From Bacteroidales bacterium (GTDB taxonomy: Bacteria; Bacteroidota; Bacteroidia; Bacteroidales; WCHB1-69): a stretch of DNA of 64,000 bases. The stretch is taken from positions 1 through 64,000 of the forward strand of contig JAKSMI010000008.1 in assembly GCA_024400635.1 (NCBI GenBank), given 5' to 3'. Shown here piece after piece: positions 1 to 7,141 of the stretch. The translations under genes and the position numbers were made by a program. Position 1 is the first letter of the stretch. Each line of letters opens with the position of its first letter. The notes under the pieces are model-generated. The model was not told where the DNA came from. It did not search any database and saw nothing but the letters and a program-made list of their open reading frames with translations.

Positions 1-60
1 ATTCGAACCCAGGACCCCATCCTTAAAAGGGATGTGCTCTACCTGCTGAGCTACTGAAAC
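1..60 (-). tRNA. tRNA-Lys (anticodon TTT), 3' end cut by window
   Basis: On the minus strand the sequence reads as a tRNA 5' part: acceptor strand GTTTCAG, then TA and the D-arm GCTCAGCAGGTAGAGC, the anticodon arm CATCC-CTTTTAA-GGATG with anticodon TTT, the variable loop and the start of the T-arm GGTTCGAAT. The 5' end is base 60; the 3' acceptor strand lies before base 1. A TAnnTTTG promoter box sits 18 bases upstream. Confidence 0.93.
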
Positions 61-77
61 ATCCGTTTTTGGGACTG

Positions 78-85
78 CAAAAATA
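78..85 (-). promoter_or_regulatory. -7 box (TATTTTTG) of tRNA-Lys
   Basis: The minus strand reads TATTTTTG, matching the Bacteroidota -7 consensus TAnnTTTG, just upstream of the tRNA-Lys 5' end at base 60. Confidence 0.6.
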
Positions 86-214
86 CAACTTTTTTCATTC
101 CATCCAACACATTTTAGACGTTTTTTTAATTTTATTTTTATTTATCTAATTATCAATACAATAGATTAAATTCGTAATTTTTATGATTTTTTTCATCATA
201 TATTGATTTTTTAG

Positions 215-222
215 TATATTTG
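215..222 (+). promoter_or_regulatory. -7 box (TATATTTG) for the small gene at 380
   Basis: TATATTTG matches the Bacteroidota -7 consensus TAnnTTTG. It would give the gene at 380 an untranslated leader of about 150 bases. Confidence 0.5.
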
Positions 223-297
223 CAATTACAACTGGTTGACAATTAACATATTACATTATGATATTTAAAATTTTCGAGAAAGGTATTTTCTATTTAT

Positions 298-333
298 TTT
301 TGACACCTTTTTAGTTTGTTTTGACATCTTTTT
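298..333 (+). repeat. Two direct copies of TTTTGACAYCTTTTT in a leader
   Basis: Bases 298-312 and 319-333 carry the same 15-base motif with one difference (C/T), spaced 21 bases start to start, in the AT-rich leader of the small gene at 380. The spacing is two helical turns, which would suit a protein binding site, but no regulator is known here. Confidence 0.5.
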
Positions 334-379
334 GGAAATAAAAAAAACAAATCTCTCAAAAACCAACAAAACTCATACG

Positions 380-586
380 ATGAAAAAGCTTGTTTTAATC
401 CCATCAACTGACACCATTACGATTTGCCTTCCCCATGATTGGGTCGGCAAAACCATCGTTTGCACGATGCATAACGCAGAAGAGAACCATAGCATCACCT
501 ATGCTTCCAAAAAGCAGCCAAACCTTAACATAGCCGCCGAAGAACCAGCGGTTTACAAAAGCAAGAAAAAAAGCAAAAAAGGCTAA
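380..586 (+). CDS. Small conserved-looking hypothetical protein (68 aa)
   Basis: Function unknown. The ATG at 380 ([18 protein letters not shown]) is preferred over a TTG at 332, because the extra 16 residues are Lys/Asn/Thr-rich and look untranslated. The N-terminal half (about residues 1-32) has the alternating hydrophobic pattern of a small beta-rich domain with a motif LPxxWVGK. The C-terminus is a Lys/Ser-rich tail ending KKSKKG. There is no signal peptide or membrane segment, so it is likely cytoplasmic and may touch nucleic acid (inference from charge only). It has its own promoter box at 215 and a long leader with a repeated motif. Its stop overlaps the stop of convergent folE by 4 bases. 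Confidence 0.6.
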   Translation: MKKLVLIPSTDTITICLPHDWVGKTIVCTMHNAEENHSITYASKKQPNLNIAAEEPAVYKSKKKSKKG

Positions 587-1200
587 TGAAGATCCGCGCC
601 AATAAGATGCATGAATTCCTGGCGGGTATTGGAATTCTTCAGGAAAGCGCCAGTGAATTCAGACGTTGTCGTCACAGAATTCTGTTTTTGGATGCCACGC
701 ATGGACATACAAAGGTGTTGAGCTTCAATAACCACAGCCACACCAAGGGGATTCAACACTTCTTGTATACAATCCTTTATTTGCGTTGTCAAACGTTCCT
801 GAAGCTGTAATCGTCTTGCAAAAGCCTCGACAACGCGAGGAATTTTACTCAACCCGACAATAGTTCCGTTGGGAATATATCCAACATGTGCTTTGCCAAA
901 AAACGGCAGCAAATGATGCTCGCACATAGAGTAAATTTCAATGTCCTTCACTACGACAATCTGTTTATAGTCTTCGTGAAACAAGGCACTTTTAAGAATT
1001 TCCTGAGGGTCGGCATCATATCCGTGTGTTAAAAACTGCATTGATTTGGCGGCACGAACTGGGGTTTTCAGCAGGCCTTCTCGGTCCGGATCTTCGCCTA
1101 TCAATGTCAAAATCTGGCGGTAACAATCTGCCAATTGGTTAATATTCTGTTCGTTGTAAATATCTTTACGAACATATCCTTCAGGAATAAGCTTATTCAT
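583..1200 (-). CDS. folE: GTP cyclohydrolase I
   Basis: FolE converts GTP to 7,8-dihydroneopterin triphosphate, the first step of tetrahydrofolate and pterin synthesis, in the cytoplasm as a homodecamer. The 205-residue length is normal. The zinc ligands are visible as C93 and H96 in CEHHLLPF and C164 in HLCMSMRG, and the family motifs [15 protein letters not shown] (37-50) and [18 protein letters not shown] (about 115-132) are intact. The start is the ATG at 1200. It lies 6 bases after the metallo-hydrolase gene at 1207, so the two are probably co-transcribed. It is convergent with the small gene at 380. Confidence 0.96.
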   Translation of the reverse strand: MNKLIPEGYVRKDIYNEQNINQLADCYRQILTLIGEDPDREGLLKTPVRAAKSMQFLTHGYDADPQEILKSALFHEDYKQIVVVKDIEIYSMCEHHLLPFFGKAHVGYIPNGTIVGLSKIPRVVEAFARRLQLQERLTTQIKDCIQEVLNPLGVAVVIEAQHLCMSMRGIQKQNSVTTTSEFTGAFLKNSNTRQEFMHLIGADLH

Positions 1201-1206
1201 AATTAA

Positions 1207-1842
1207 TTATTGGATAAAGGGATTATTTAATTTTTCTTCTTCAAGAGTCGTGGGCAGTCCGTGACCGCAGTATACCACGGTAGCGCTGGGCAATACCAGC
1301 AGTTTCTCCTTAATATTCTGCAGCAAGGCAACCATCGATCCTGTTGGCAAATCGCATCTTCCAACGCTGCCCGCAAACAAAACATCGCCGACAAAGGCAC
1401 AAGCGTTTTTTTCATCATGGAGACAAATGCTGCCATCAGCGTGTCCTGGGGTGTACAACACTTGCAAGCTCTGATTTCCAAAAGATATCACATCTCCTTC
1501 TTTCAGCAATTTATCCGGAGCTGGACCGTCTTGAAAAGGAACCCCAAAAGCCAAGGAATACACGTGTGCCTGTCCATATATTTTCAACGCATTTTCATGC
1601 ATCAGAATCGGACAGCCAAAATGCTCCTTGCAGAAACGATTGCCCGCGATATGGTCAATGTGTGGGTGCGTATTGACCACTGCTTGGACTTGCAGTCCTT
1701 CCCGTTCAATAAAATCCGCCAATTGTTGATCTTCCTCCGGAATATAATTTCCCGGGTCAATAATCAGGCACTGCTTCGTTTCATCATACAGCACATAGGT
1801 ATTCACCTCTATGGGATTAAAATGGAAAGTCTTGATAGTCAT
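1207..1842 (-). CDS. Metallo-beta-lactamase-fold hydrolase, glyoxalase II-like
   Basis: A 211-residue MBL-fold metal-dependent hydrolase, probably cytoplasmic. The binuclear metal motif HPHIDH is at about residues 59-64, with later ligands in TPGHADGS, FVGDVLF and CGHG, in the usual order. This compact form, without the C-terminal glyoxalase II domain, is commonly annotated as a hydroxyacylglutathione-hydrolase-like or generic thioester hydrolase; the substrate is not determined. I start at the ATG at 1842 (MTIKTFHFNPIEVN), where family similarity begins. An in-frame ATG at 1902 would add 20 unlikely basic residues and overlap the upstream gene. It is probably in one operon with folE. Confidence 0.88.
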   Translation of the reverse strand: MTIKTFHFNPIEVNTYVLYDETKQCLIIDPGNYIPEEDQQLADFIEREGLQVQAVVNTHPHIDHIAGNRFCKEHFGCPILMHENALKIYGQAHVYSLAFGVPFQDGPAPDKLLKEGDVISFGNQSLQVLYTPGHADGSICLHDEKNACAFVGDVLFAGSVGRCDLPTGSMVALLQNIKEKLLVLPSATVVYCGHGLPTTLEEEKLNNPFIQ

Positions 1843-1901
1843 ACTATTAGTTTTAGAACATCGGGAAGATACTATGTCCCGCAATTTGATTTTACGCTTC
1901 A

Positions 1902-3092
1902 TTAAAAGGGCTTCATCGTCTTTTCATCCAAGGCACTCCATTCCGAGACCTTGTGACCGCGTTTAAAAACAGCCTTGTAATTCAATTTCCCATTAGGATC
2001 AAAATTCTTCCATGTACCTTCTTTAAGCCTGTCTTTGAAATTACCAGTAAAATGCACTTTCCCATTGGGATAATATTCCGTGAATTTTCCCTCAGGGGCA
2101 TCATTGACGAAATTCTGCTCACGGACTTTCTTTTCAAATTCATTATAGAAAGTCCATTTACCTTCTTTTTTATCTTGCTTATACTGACCACTTTCCAAGA
2201 TCTTGCCATTATCGGCATAATCTTTCCAAGCACCATGTTTCAAATTATGGGAATAATTACCTTCGGTTTTGATTTTGCCATTATCATTCCAATATTTATG
2301 ACTGCCATTGCGTTCATTATCCTTGTAAACGGTCTCGTATTTCTGATAGCCATTTTCGTAATAACCTTTCCAAGTATCGGTCATTTGACCAGCATCAAAA
2401 CTTCCTTTATCTTGAATCATGCCATTACGATAAAATGAATGCCACTCGCCCTGTTCCTTATCATTTTTGAAATAACCTTTACGTTGCATCTTCCCATCTT
2501 CATACCAAGCAAAGGTTTCACCTTCTCTTTTATCGTTCTGATAACTAACGGCTTTCCACACCTTTCCATTTTCATGATAATAAGTCCAAGTTCCTTCCTG
2601 CAAACCCTTTGAAAAATCGCCAGTGCTTCCCAATGAACCATCCGGGTGATAGAATTTCCAAGTTCCTTCCTGCAAATCGTTGAAGGTATTGCCTTCCATA
2701 TCTTTTTCTCCGGCGGCAGTCCACCACTGGGCATAACCATTCATTTTGCCATTGACGTAATCGCCTTCGAATCTTTTTTGGCCATTTTCATGATATTCAA
2801 TGGTTTTGCCATTGATACTATCGTTCAAATAATTCACTTTCTTGAAGATATGACCATTGGCATAATAATAGGCCCATTGACCATTCTTTTTGCCATTTTG
2901 ATAATTACCCTCCATCCATTTCACGCCATTTCGGTGGAAGTAGGTCCAATGTCCGACTTCAATGGTATCAATTGCAAGACCTTCGGCTTTGAGTTTATGG
3001 TCAGGCCAGTAATTCCTGATAGTATCTTGGGAATACAAGCAATTAACACTCAATAATATAACTAAGCAAAAGGGTAAACAAAGTTGTTTCAT
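1902..3092 (-). CDS. MORN-repeat (YwqK-like) exported protein
   Basis: Residues 1-22 are a signal peptide ending LYSQ, and the remaining 370 or so residues are almost entirely tandem MORN-variant repeats of about 23 residues with the pattern NGxxKxEGxYxNGKKxGxWxxY (roughly fifteen copies). Such repeats form an extended beta structure. In Bacteroidota they occur in secreted or periplasmic proteins, sometimes labelled 'YwqK family antitoxin', but nothing here supports a toxin-antitoxin role. It is followed by folE and the metallo-hydrolase, and it sits 11 bases after the binding-fold gene at 3104, so it probably forms an operon with that gene. Function unknown. Confidence 0.87.
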   Translation of the reverse strand: MKQLCLPFCLVILLSVNCLYSQDTIRNYWPDHKLKAEGLAIDTIEVGHWTYFHRNGVKWMEGNYQNGKKNGQWAYYYANGHIFKKVNYLNDSINGKTIEYHENGQKRFEGDYVNGKMNGYAQWWTAAGEKDMEGNTFNDLQEGTWKFYHPDGSLGSTGDFSKGLQEGTWTYYHENGKVWKAVSYQNDKREGETFAWYEDGKMQRKGYFKNDKEQGEWHSFYRNGMIQDKGSFDAGQMTDTWKGYYENGYQKYETVYKDNERNGSHKYWNDNGKIKTEGNYSHNLKHGAWKDYADNGKILESGQYKQDKKEGKWTFYNEFEKKVREQNFVNDAPEGKFTEYYPNGKVHFTGNFKDRLKEGTWKNFDPNGKLNYKAVFKRGHKVSEWSALDEKTMKPF

Positions 3093-3103
3093 ACGATAAT
3101 AAT

Positions 3104-4225
3104 TTATTCTGCTTTTTGAATCTTATAATCTTTCAGTTGCAAATAAAAAATGCTTTGATTTTCATATCCGCCATTATCTGATTTCTGAAAATCAAAAGAC
3201 AAAGCGACAGGGTGGAAACTAACATTTAGCGGATTAAAATCATTGAGCATCAGTTCAATGAAATATTTGGTAATATCGTAACCTTGAAAAGAAAAATACT
3301 TGATATCTGGTGGGGTTGAATATTTTTCCAAGAAATTTGTCTTGAACACGATGGATTCATCGGCCTCAGAGTCAATAAAATAGTTAGAGAAGAAATGGAC
3401 ATTCAACTTTTCGAGATAATCCACTTCCAGTTCATTGATTTCCAGCCATTCTTGAGGGATAACGAAAGTGGTTGCGGGCAAATCCTCAGCAATGCCGAGG
3501 GCACGGAGATTCGCAATCACACTTGCTTCAGAATTGAAAAAAGGAATGACTAAATTGTTTTTGTATGGTGACAAAGCGCTCTTCACATTGACGTTCCCAT
3601 TGTCAATAATTTCATGATAATCAACATTTTGATTTGTAAAAGAACTTTTATAGGCCAAAATTTGAGGATCATCAGGATTTTTGTCTGTCCAAAGAATGAC
3701 ATTTGTCGAGGGCGTAATCATTTTAGAAATGTAACGAGCCTGAGCATAACGAGACGGAACAACCTTGTAAACGAATTCATTATTCAAAATGATATCGCTT
3801 TTTGAAGTAAAGGGATTGACTATAGGAATTTTATATTCTTTAGCATAGCTGGCTGCCATTTCGAACTGCTGCGCAAAGAAGGGACCGATAATCAGATTGA
3901 CAGAAGACATCAGTTTTTCATCTTCCATGATTTCAATCAGTTTTTGATTGTCATTGGTAATATCCTTGACAATTATGTGGACAGGAACATCCTTATTTTC
4001 ATATTCATCAAGGGCAAGCATAGCGCCCTCCCAGAAGCTAACCATACTAAAGATTTGCTGATTATAAATATCTGACGCAGAATTTATCGAGTAAATGGAA
4101 TATTGAGGATAATCATCTTCGAAGAAAGGCATTAGGAACAGCACGGTTTTAGCATTTCCGCGTTGGGCAAATATCAGCAGGGGGCTGATGAAGATGCAAC
4201 AAATGAGGGCTAATTTCTTGAACAT
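3104..4225 (-). CDS. Exported periplasmic-binding-fold (type I) protein
   Basis: A 373-residue exported protein: residues 1-20 form a signal peptide ending IFAQ. The body resembles the Peripla_BP_6 / leucine-binding-protein fold, with an N-terminal beta strand AKTVLFLMPFF, the segment GAMLALDEYE, and SVNLIIGPFFAQQFEMAASYAKEYKIPIVNPFTS, which is the typical 'alternative pocket' region of this fold. No ABC transporter partner is adjacent. In Bacteroidota such lone proteins are often annotated as amino-acid ABC substrate-binding or LppC-like, and ligand and role are unknown. A -7 box at 4248 starts the transcript, which probably continues into the MORN gene. Confidence 0.75.
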   Translation of the reverse strand: MFKKLALICCIFISPLLIFAQRGNAKTVLFLMPFFEDDYPQYSIYSINSASDIYNQQIFSMVSFWEGAMLALDEYENKDVPVHIIVKDITNDNQKLIEIMEDEKLMSSVNLIIGPFFAQQFEMAASYAKEYKIPIVNPFTSKSDIILNNEFVYKVVPSRYAQARYISKMITPSTNVILWTDKNPDDPQILAYKSSFTNQNVDYHEIIDNGNVNVKSALSPYKNNLVIPFFNSEASVIANLRALGIAEDLPATTFVIPQEWLEINELEVDYLEKLNVHFFSNYFIDSEADESIVFKTNFLEKYSTPPDIKYFSFQGYDITKYFIELMLNDFNPLNVSFHPVALSFDFQKSDNGGYENQSIFYLQLKDYKIQKAE

Positions 4226-4247
4226 AGTCTGAATTTCAATAACGCGG

Positions 4248-4255
4248 CAAATTTA
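4248..4255 (-). promoter_or_regulatory. -7 box (TAAATTTG) of the gene at 3104-4225
   Basis: The minus strand reads TAAATTTG, fitting TAnnTTTG, about 22 bases before the start codon at 4225. Confidence 0.55.
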
Positions 4256-4282
4256 CAAAAAAAACGAAACATATTTAAAAAA

Positions 4283-4312
4283 GGAAAGCGGCTTCAAATG
4301 AAGCCGCTTTCC
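4283..4312 (-). terminator. Intrinsic terminator of the ferredoxin gene
   Basis: A perfect 13-bp stem (4283-4295 with 4300-4312) and a 4-base loop; on the minus strand it is followed by six T. It begins 20 bases after the ferredoxin stop and fits a classical intrinsic terminator. Confidence 0.88.
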
Positions 4313-4332
4313 TGTCTTTCATAACCGATCTA

Positions 4333-4503
4333 CTATTCGGGGTGAATAGCTTCGCAAGGGCAAACGTCTGCGCAAGCGCCGCAGTCGATGCACAAATCAG
4401 GATTGATTACATAAGGAGTACCTTCAGAAATAGCTTCCTGGGGGCATTCGCCAGCGCAAGTGCCACAGCTAGCGCAAAGATCGGGATCAATTTTATGAGC
4501 CAT
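4333..4503 (-). CDS. 2[4Fe-4S] ferredoxin (56 aa)
   Basis: A short electron carrier of clostridial type. The minus strand from the ATG at 4503 encodes 56 residues with two complete cluster motifs: C10, C13, C16, C20 followed by Pro, and C38, C41, C44, C48 followed by Pro, with internal two-fold symmetry. In an anaerobe such ferredoxins accept electrons from pyruvate:ferredoxin oxidoreductase and deliver them to hydrogenase, so it is a plausible partner of the HydABC enzyme encoded at 52-56 kb (inference). It is a single-gene transcript with its own -7 box (4536) and a strong terminator. It is easily missed because of its length. Confidence 0.95.
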   Translation of the reverse strand: MAHKIDPDLCASCGTCAGECPQEAISEGTPYVINPDLCIDCGACADVCPCEAIHPE

Positions 4504-4535
4504 AGTATAAATTTTTATGGGTTAATAACTGGCTG

Positions 4536-4543
4536 CAAAAGTA
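4536..4543 (-). promoter_or_regulatory. -7 box (TACTTTTG) of the ferredoxin gene
   Basis: The minus strand reads TACTTTTG, matching TAnnTTTG, 32 bases before the ferredoxin start codon. Confidence 0.6.
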
Positions 4544-4623
4544 CACAATTTTTTTCAATTTGCCACATAAAAAAACCGAGCATTAAAATTTATTTCAAAT
4601 TTAGGATTTTCAACTATTTTTCG

Positions 4624-4631
4624 TAACTTTG
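4624..4631 (+). promoter_or_regulatory. -7 box (TAACTTTG) of the DUF4301 gene
   Basis: TAACTTTG matches TAnnTTTG and lies 19 bases before the ATG at 4651. Confidence 0.6.
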
Positions 4632-4650
4632 TCGCACGAAATTTAACATC

Positions 4651-6141
4651 ATGGAAAAGATATTCACATCCGAGGACCTTCGGTTCATTGCCGAGCGCGG
4701 CAGCAACGCCGACAAAGTCGCACAACAATTTTCATTTTTCAAGCAAGGTTTTCCCTTTGCGCGGCTTGACCGGCCTGCCACCATTGATGATGGCATCATT
4801 GCCTTAGGAGAGGACGAATTAAAGGAATTGCTTGAAGATTACGATGATTTGACAGAGGGCAAAACCATCACCAAATTCGTGCCGGCGTCGGGAGCCGCCT
4901 CGCGAATGTTTAAGGATTTATATTCACTATTGGAAGACGACTCCTGCGAAAGCCAAGCCAAAGGCATTGCTTTTCTCAAGCAGTTGACAGGTTTCGCCTT
5001 TTTCGACGACCTGAAATCCGTGATGGCAAAACAGCAAATCAATATCGCAAAAGAAATTGAAAATCAGAACTATAAGCTCATTATCAAATACATTTTACAG
5101 GATTGCGGGCTAAACTATGGACAACTGGCCAAAGGATTACTCAAATTCCACCGTTACGACAACGGAAGTCGTACCGCCGTAGAGGAGCATTTGGTTGAAG
5201 CTGCCCAATATGCCCGCGACGCAAGCAATCACTGCCGGCTTCATTTTACGGTTTCTTCTCAACATAAAATATTGTTTGAAAAGTTGTTACAAGAGCTTGT
5301 ACCGCAGTATGAAAGTCGATTCGGTGTACACTACGAGATTAGTTTTTCGGAGCAGCGCCCCGCCACAGACACCTTGGCAGCAGAAATGGACAACACCCCG
5401 TTCCGTAACGAAAAAGGCGAATTATTATTCCGTCCTGGCGGGCACGGCGCACTCATCGGCAACCTCAACGACATCCACAGCGACATCGTCATTGTCAAGA
5501 ACATTGATAATGTTTGCGCCGAAGACAAATCCGAGCCGACCACCGCATACAAAAAAGCATTAACATCGTATCTGATTGGATTACAGAACCGTGCATTCCA
5601 TTACCTTGACAAATTAGAGAGTAAAGATTTTGACGAAATGGACTTCTGCGAGATGCTGGATTTTGCATCCACAGAAATGATGATTGACGTTGAAGACGAC
5701 CTATCCGCCGAAGCATTGTATGCCAAACTCAACCGTCCCATACGCATTTGCGGAATGGTCAAAAATGAAGGCGAACCCGGAGGCGGCCCTTATTGGATTG
5801 TCGATGGCGAAGGAAATGAAAGCCTGCAAATCGTCGAGTCTTCGCAAATGGACAAAAACGATGCCGAACAAATGGAAATTGTCCGACAGGCAACACATTT
5901 CAATCCTGTTGACATGGTTTGCTCTTTCAAGAATCACAAGGGCGAATTTTTCAATCTCAAAGATTTTGTCGATGAAAACACCGGCTTCATTTCCCAAAAA
6001 TCGTATGGAGACCGCAGCTTGAAAGCGATGGAATTGCCTGGATTGTGGAATGGGGCAATGGCCAAGTGGACTACCGTTTTCATTGAGGTTCCGCTAAGCA
6101 CGTTTCATCCTGTAAAAACAGTTTTTGATTTGCTGAAATAA
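4651..6141 (+). CDS. DUF4301 family protein
   Basis: A 496-residue cytoplasmic protein of the DUF4301 family, which is found mainly in Bacteroidota and has no assigned function. Recognisable family segments are VPASGAASRMFKDL (about residues 77-90) and FRPGGHGALIGNLNDI (about residues 260-276). The Gly-rich, Arg/Lys-bearing first motif recalls a nucleotide or sugar-phosphate binding loop, but this is only inference. The length is usual for the family and no signal peptide or membrane segment is seen. It has its own promoter and is separated by 137 bases from the stress-protein gene, so it is probably monocistronic. Confidence 0.85.
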   Translation: MEKIFTSEDLRFIAERGSNADKVAQQFSFFKQGFPFARLDRPATIDDGIIALGEDELKELLEDYDDLTEGKTITKFVPASGAASRMFKDLYSLLEDDSCESQAKGIAFLKQLTGFAFFDDLKSVMAKQQINIAKEIENQNYKLIIKYILQDCGLNYGQLAKGLLKFHRYDNGSRTAVEEHLVEAAQYARDASNHCRLHFTVSSQHKILFEKLLQELVPQYESRFGVHYEISFSEQRPATDTLAAEMDNTPFRNEKGELLFRPGGHGALIGNLNDIHSDIVIVKNIDNVCAEDKSEPTTAYKKALTSYLIGLQNRAFHYLDKLESKDFDEMDFCEMLDFASTEMMIDVEDDLSAEALYAKLNRPIRICGMVKNEGEPGGGPYWIVDGEGNESLQIVESSQMDKNDAEQMEIVRQATHFNPVDMVCSFKNHKGEFFNLKDFVDENTGFISQKSYGDRSLKAMELPGLWNGAMAKWTTVFIEVPLSTFHPVKTVFDLLK

Positions 6142-6202
6142 GTTGAATTTTTCCTGAAAATTTTTCTCAATTTATCTTAGTATAAAAATAAAAATAATTT
6201 TG

Positions 6203-6210
6203 TATCTTTG
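6203..6210 (+). promoter_or_regulatory. -7 box (TATCTTTG) of the stress-protein gene
   Basis: TATCTTTG fits TAnnTTTG. The leader to the ATG at 6279 is about 65 bases. Confidence 0.6.
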
Positions 6211-6278
6211 TCGGTTGAATTATACAATGCGATGTTAATTTAACATCATTAATTTATGACAAACAAAAACATAAGATT

Positions 6279-7130
6279 ATGAAAAATATTGTAGTGGGAA
6301 TTGACTTTTCCAAGAATTCGTACAACGCAATGAAACATGCCATTGCCATCTCATTGAAAAATAAATCAAAGCTTCATTTGGCCTGGGTTAAAACCGCCGC
6401 CATGAACACAGACTTTGCCGTAACCACAGCCGCCAAAGACTTTTTAGGAGCGGTACGCAAGAAATTGGACCAATGGGTTGAAGAATGCAAGAACGAAGCC
6501 CCAGAAAGCCACATTACTTCAATCATTCTGGAAGGCAAACCATCCATTGAGTTGTGCAAATACGCCTCCAACCTTAACGATGCCATCATTGTAATGGGAA
6601 CCCATGGCGTATCGGGATTCGAAGAATTCTTCGTTGGCAGCAACGCCTTCAAGACCATCAACCTGACAAGCGTTCCTGTATTGATTTTGAGGGAAGGAGT
6701 AGAAGTCAATCGTGACCTTACAGACATTTTGGTTCCTATTGACACCAGTTTTGAAACCTTGCAGAAAATCAAACCAGCCATCGAATTTGCAAAAGCATTC
6801 CAAGCTAAGATCTGTCTGTTAGGCGTTGTCAATCCCATCAACAACGAAATCAAGCACATCATCAACGTACAAATACAGCACGCTGCCTCAATGTGCAAGA
6901 AAGCCAATGTTCGCTATGAATCACACACCGTTGATGTCCCTGGAGATTCCATTTCAGCCTTATTGGAATATGCCAAGCGCTTGGATGTCAACCTGATGGT
7001 CATCATGCGCGAAGAAGAGAACGACTTGTCGAGCGTTTGGATGGGCAGCAACACCCGCCAGATTGTCAACAATTCACCGATGCCTCTGCTTGTCATTCCC
7101 AATGTCAATCAATTTTTATTAAACAAATAA
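6279..7130 (+). CDS. Universal stress protein, two tandem UspA domains
   Basis: A 283-residue cytoplasmic protein made of two UspA domains (about 1-145 and 150-283). Domain 1 has the ATP-binding signature GTHG followed nine residues later by GS (GTHGVSGFEEFFVGS). In domain 2 the first Gly motif is replaced by MREEEND while GSNTRQIV remains, so only the first domain is likely to bind ATP. Tandem Usp proteins help cells survive stress or growth arrest by unresolved mechanisms. The dipeptidase gene follows after 11 bases, so the two probably share a transcript. Confidence 0.93.
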   Translation: MKNIVVGIDFSKNSYNAMKHAIAISLKNKSKLHLAWVKTAAMNTDFAVTTAAKDFLGAVRKKLDQWVEECKNEAPESHITSIILEGKPSIELCKYASNLNDAIIVMGTHGVSGFEEFFVGSNAFKTINLTSVPVLILREGVEVNRDLTDILVPIDTSFETLQKIKPAIEFAKAFQAKICLLGVVNPINNEIKHIINVQIQHAASMCKKANVRYESHTVDVPGDSISALLEYAKRLDVNLMVIMREEENDLSSVWMGSNTRQIVNNSPMPLLVIPNVNQFLLNK

Positions 7131-7141
7131 GCCTCCTTACA

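Noticed and set aside
1261-1905. Plus-strand frame of 214 codons
   Set aside because: It is antisense to the metallo-hydrolase with its intact HPHIDH motif and has no recognisable family features.
1902-2950. CRISPR-like periodic repeats
   Set aside because: The periodicity of about 69 bases comes from MORN codons; the units are diverged and coding, without spacers.
1902-3092. YwqK-type antitoxin of a toxin-antitoxin pair
   Set aside because: The label stems from MORN-type repeats only. No toxin gene is adjacent and the protein is exported.
4342-4626. Plus-strand open frame of 94 codons
   Set aside because: It is antisense to the 2[4Fe-4S] ferredoxin on the minus strand, whose Cys motifs, promoter and terminator are clear.
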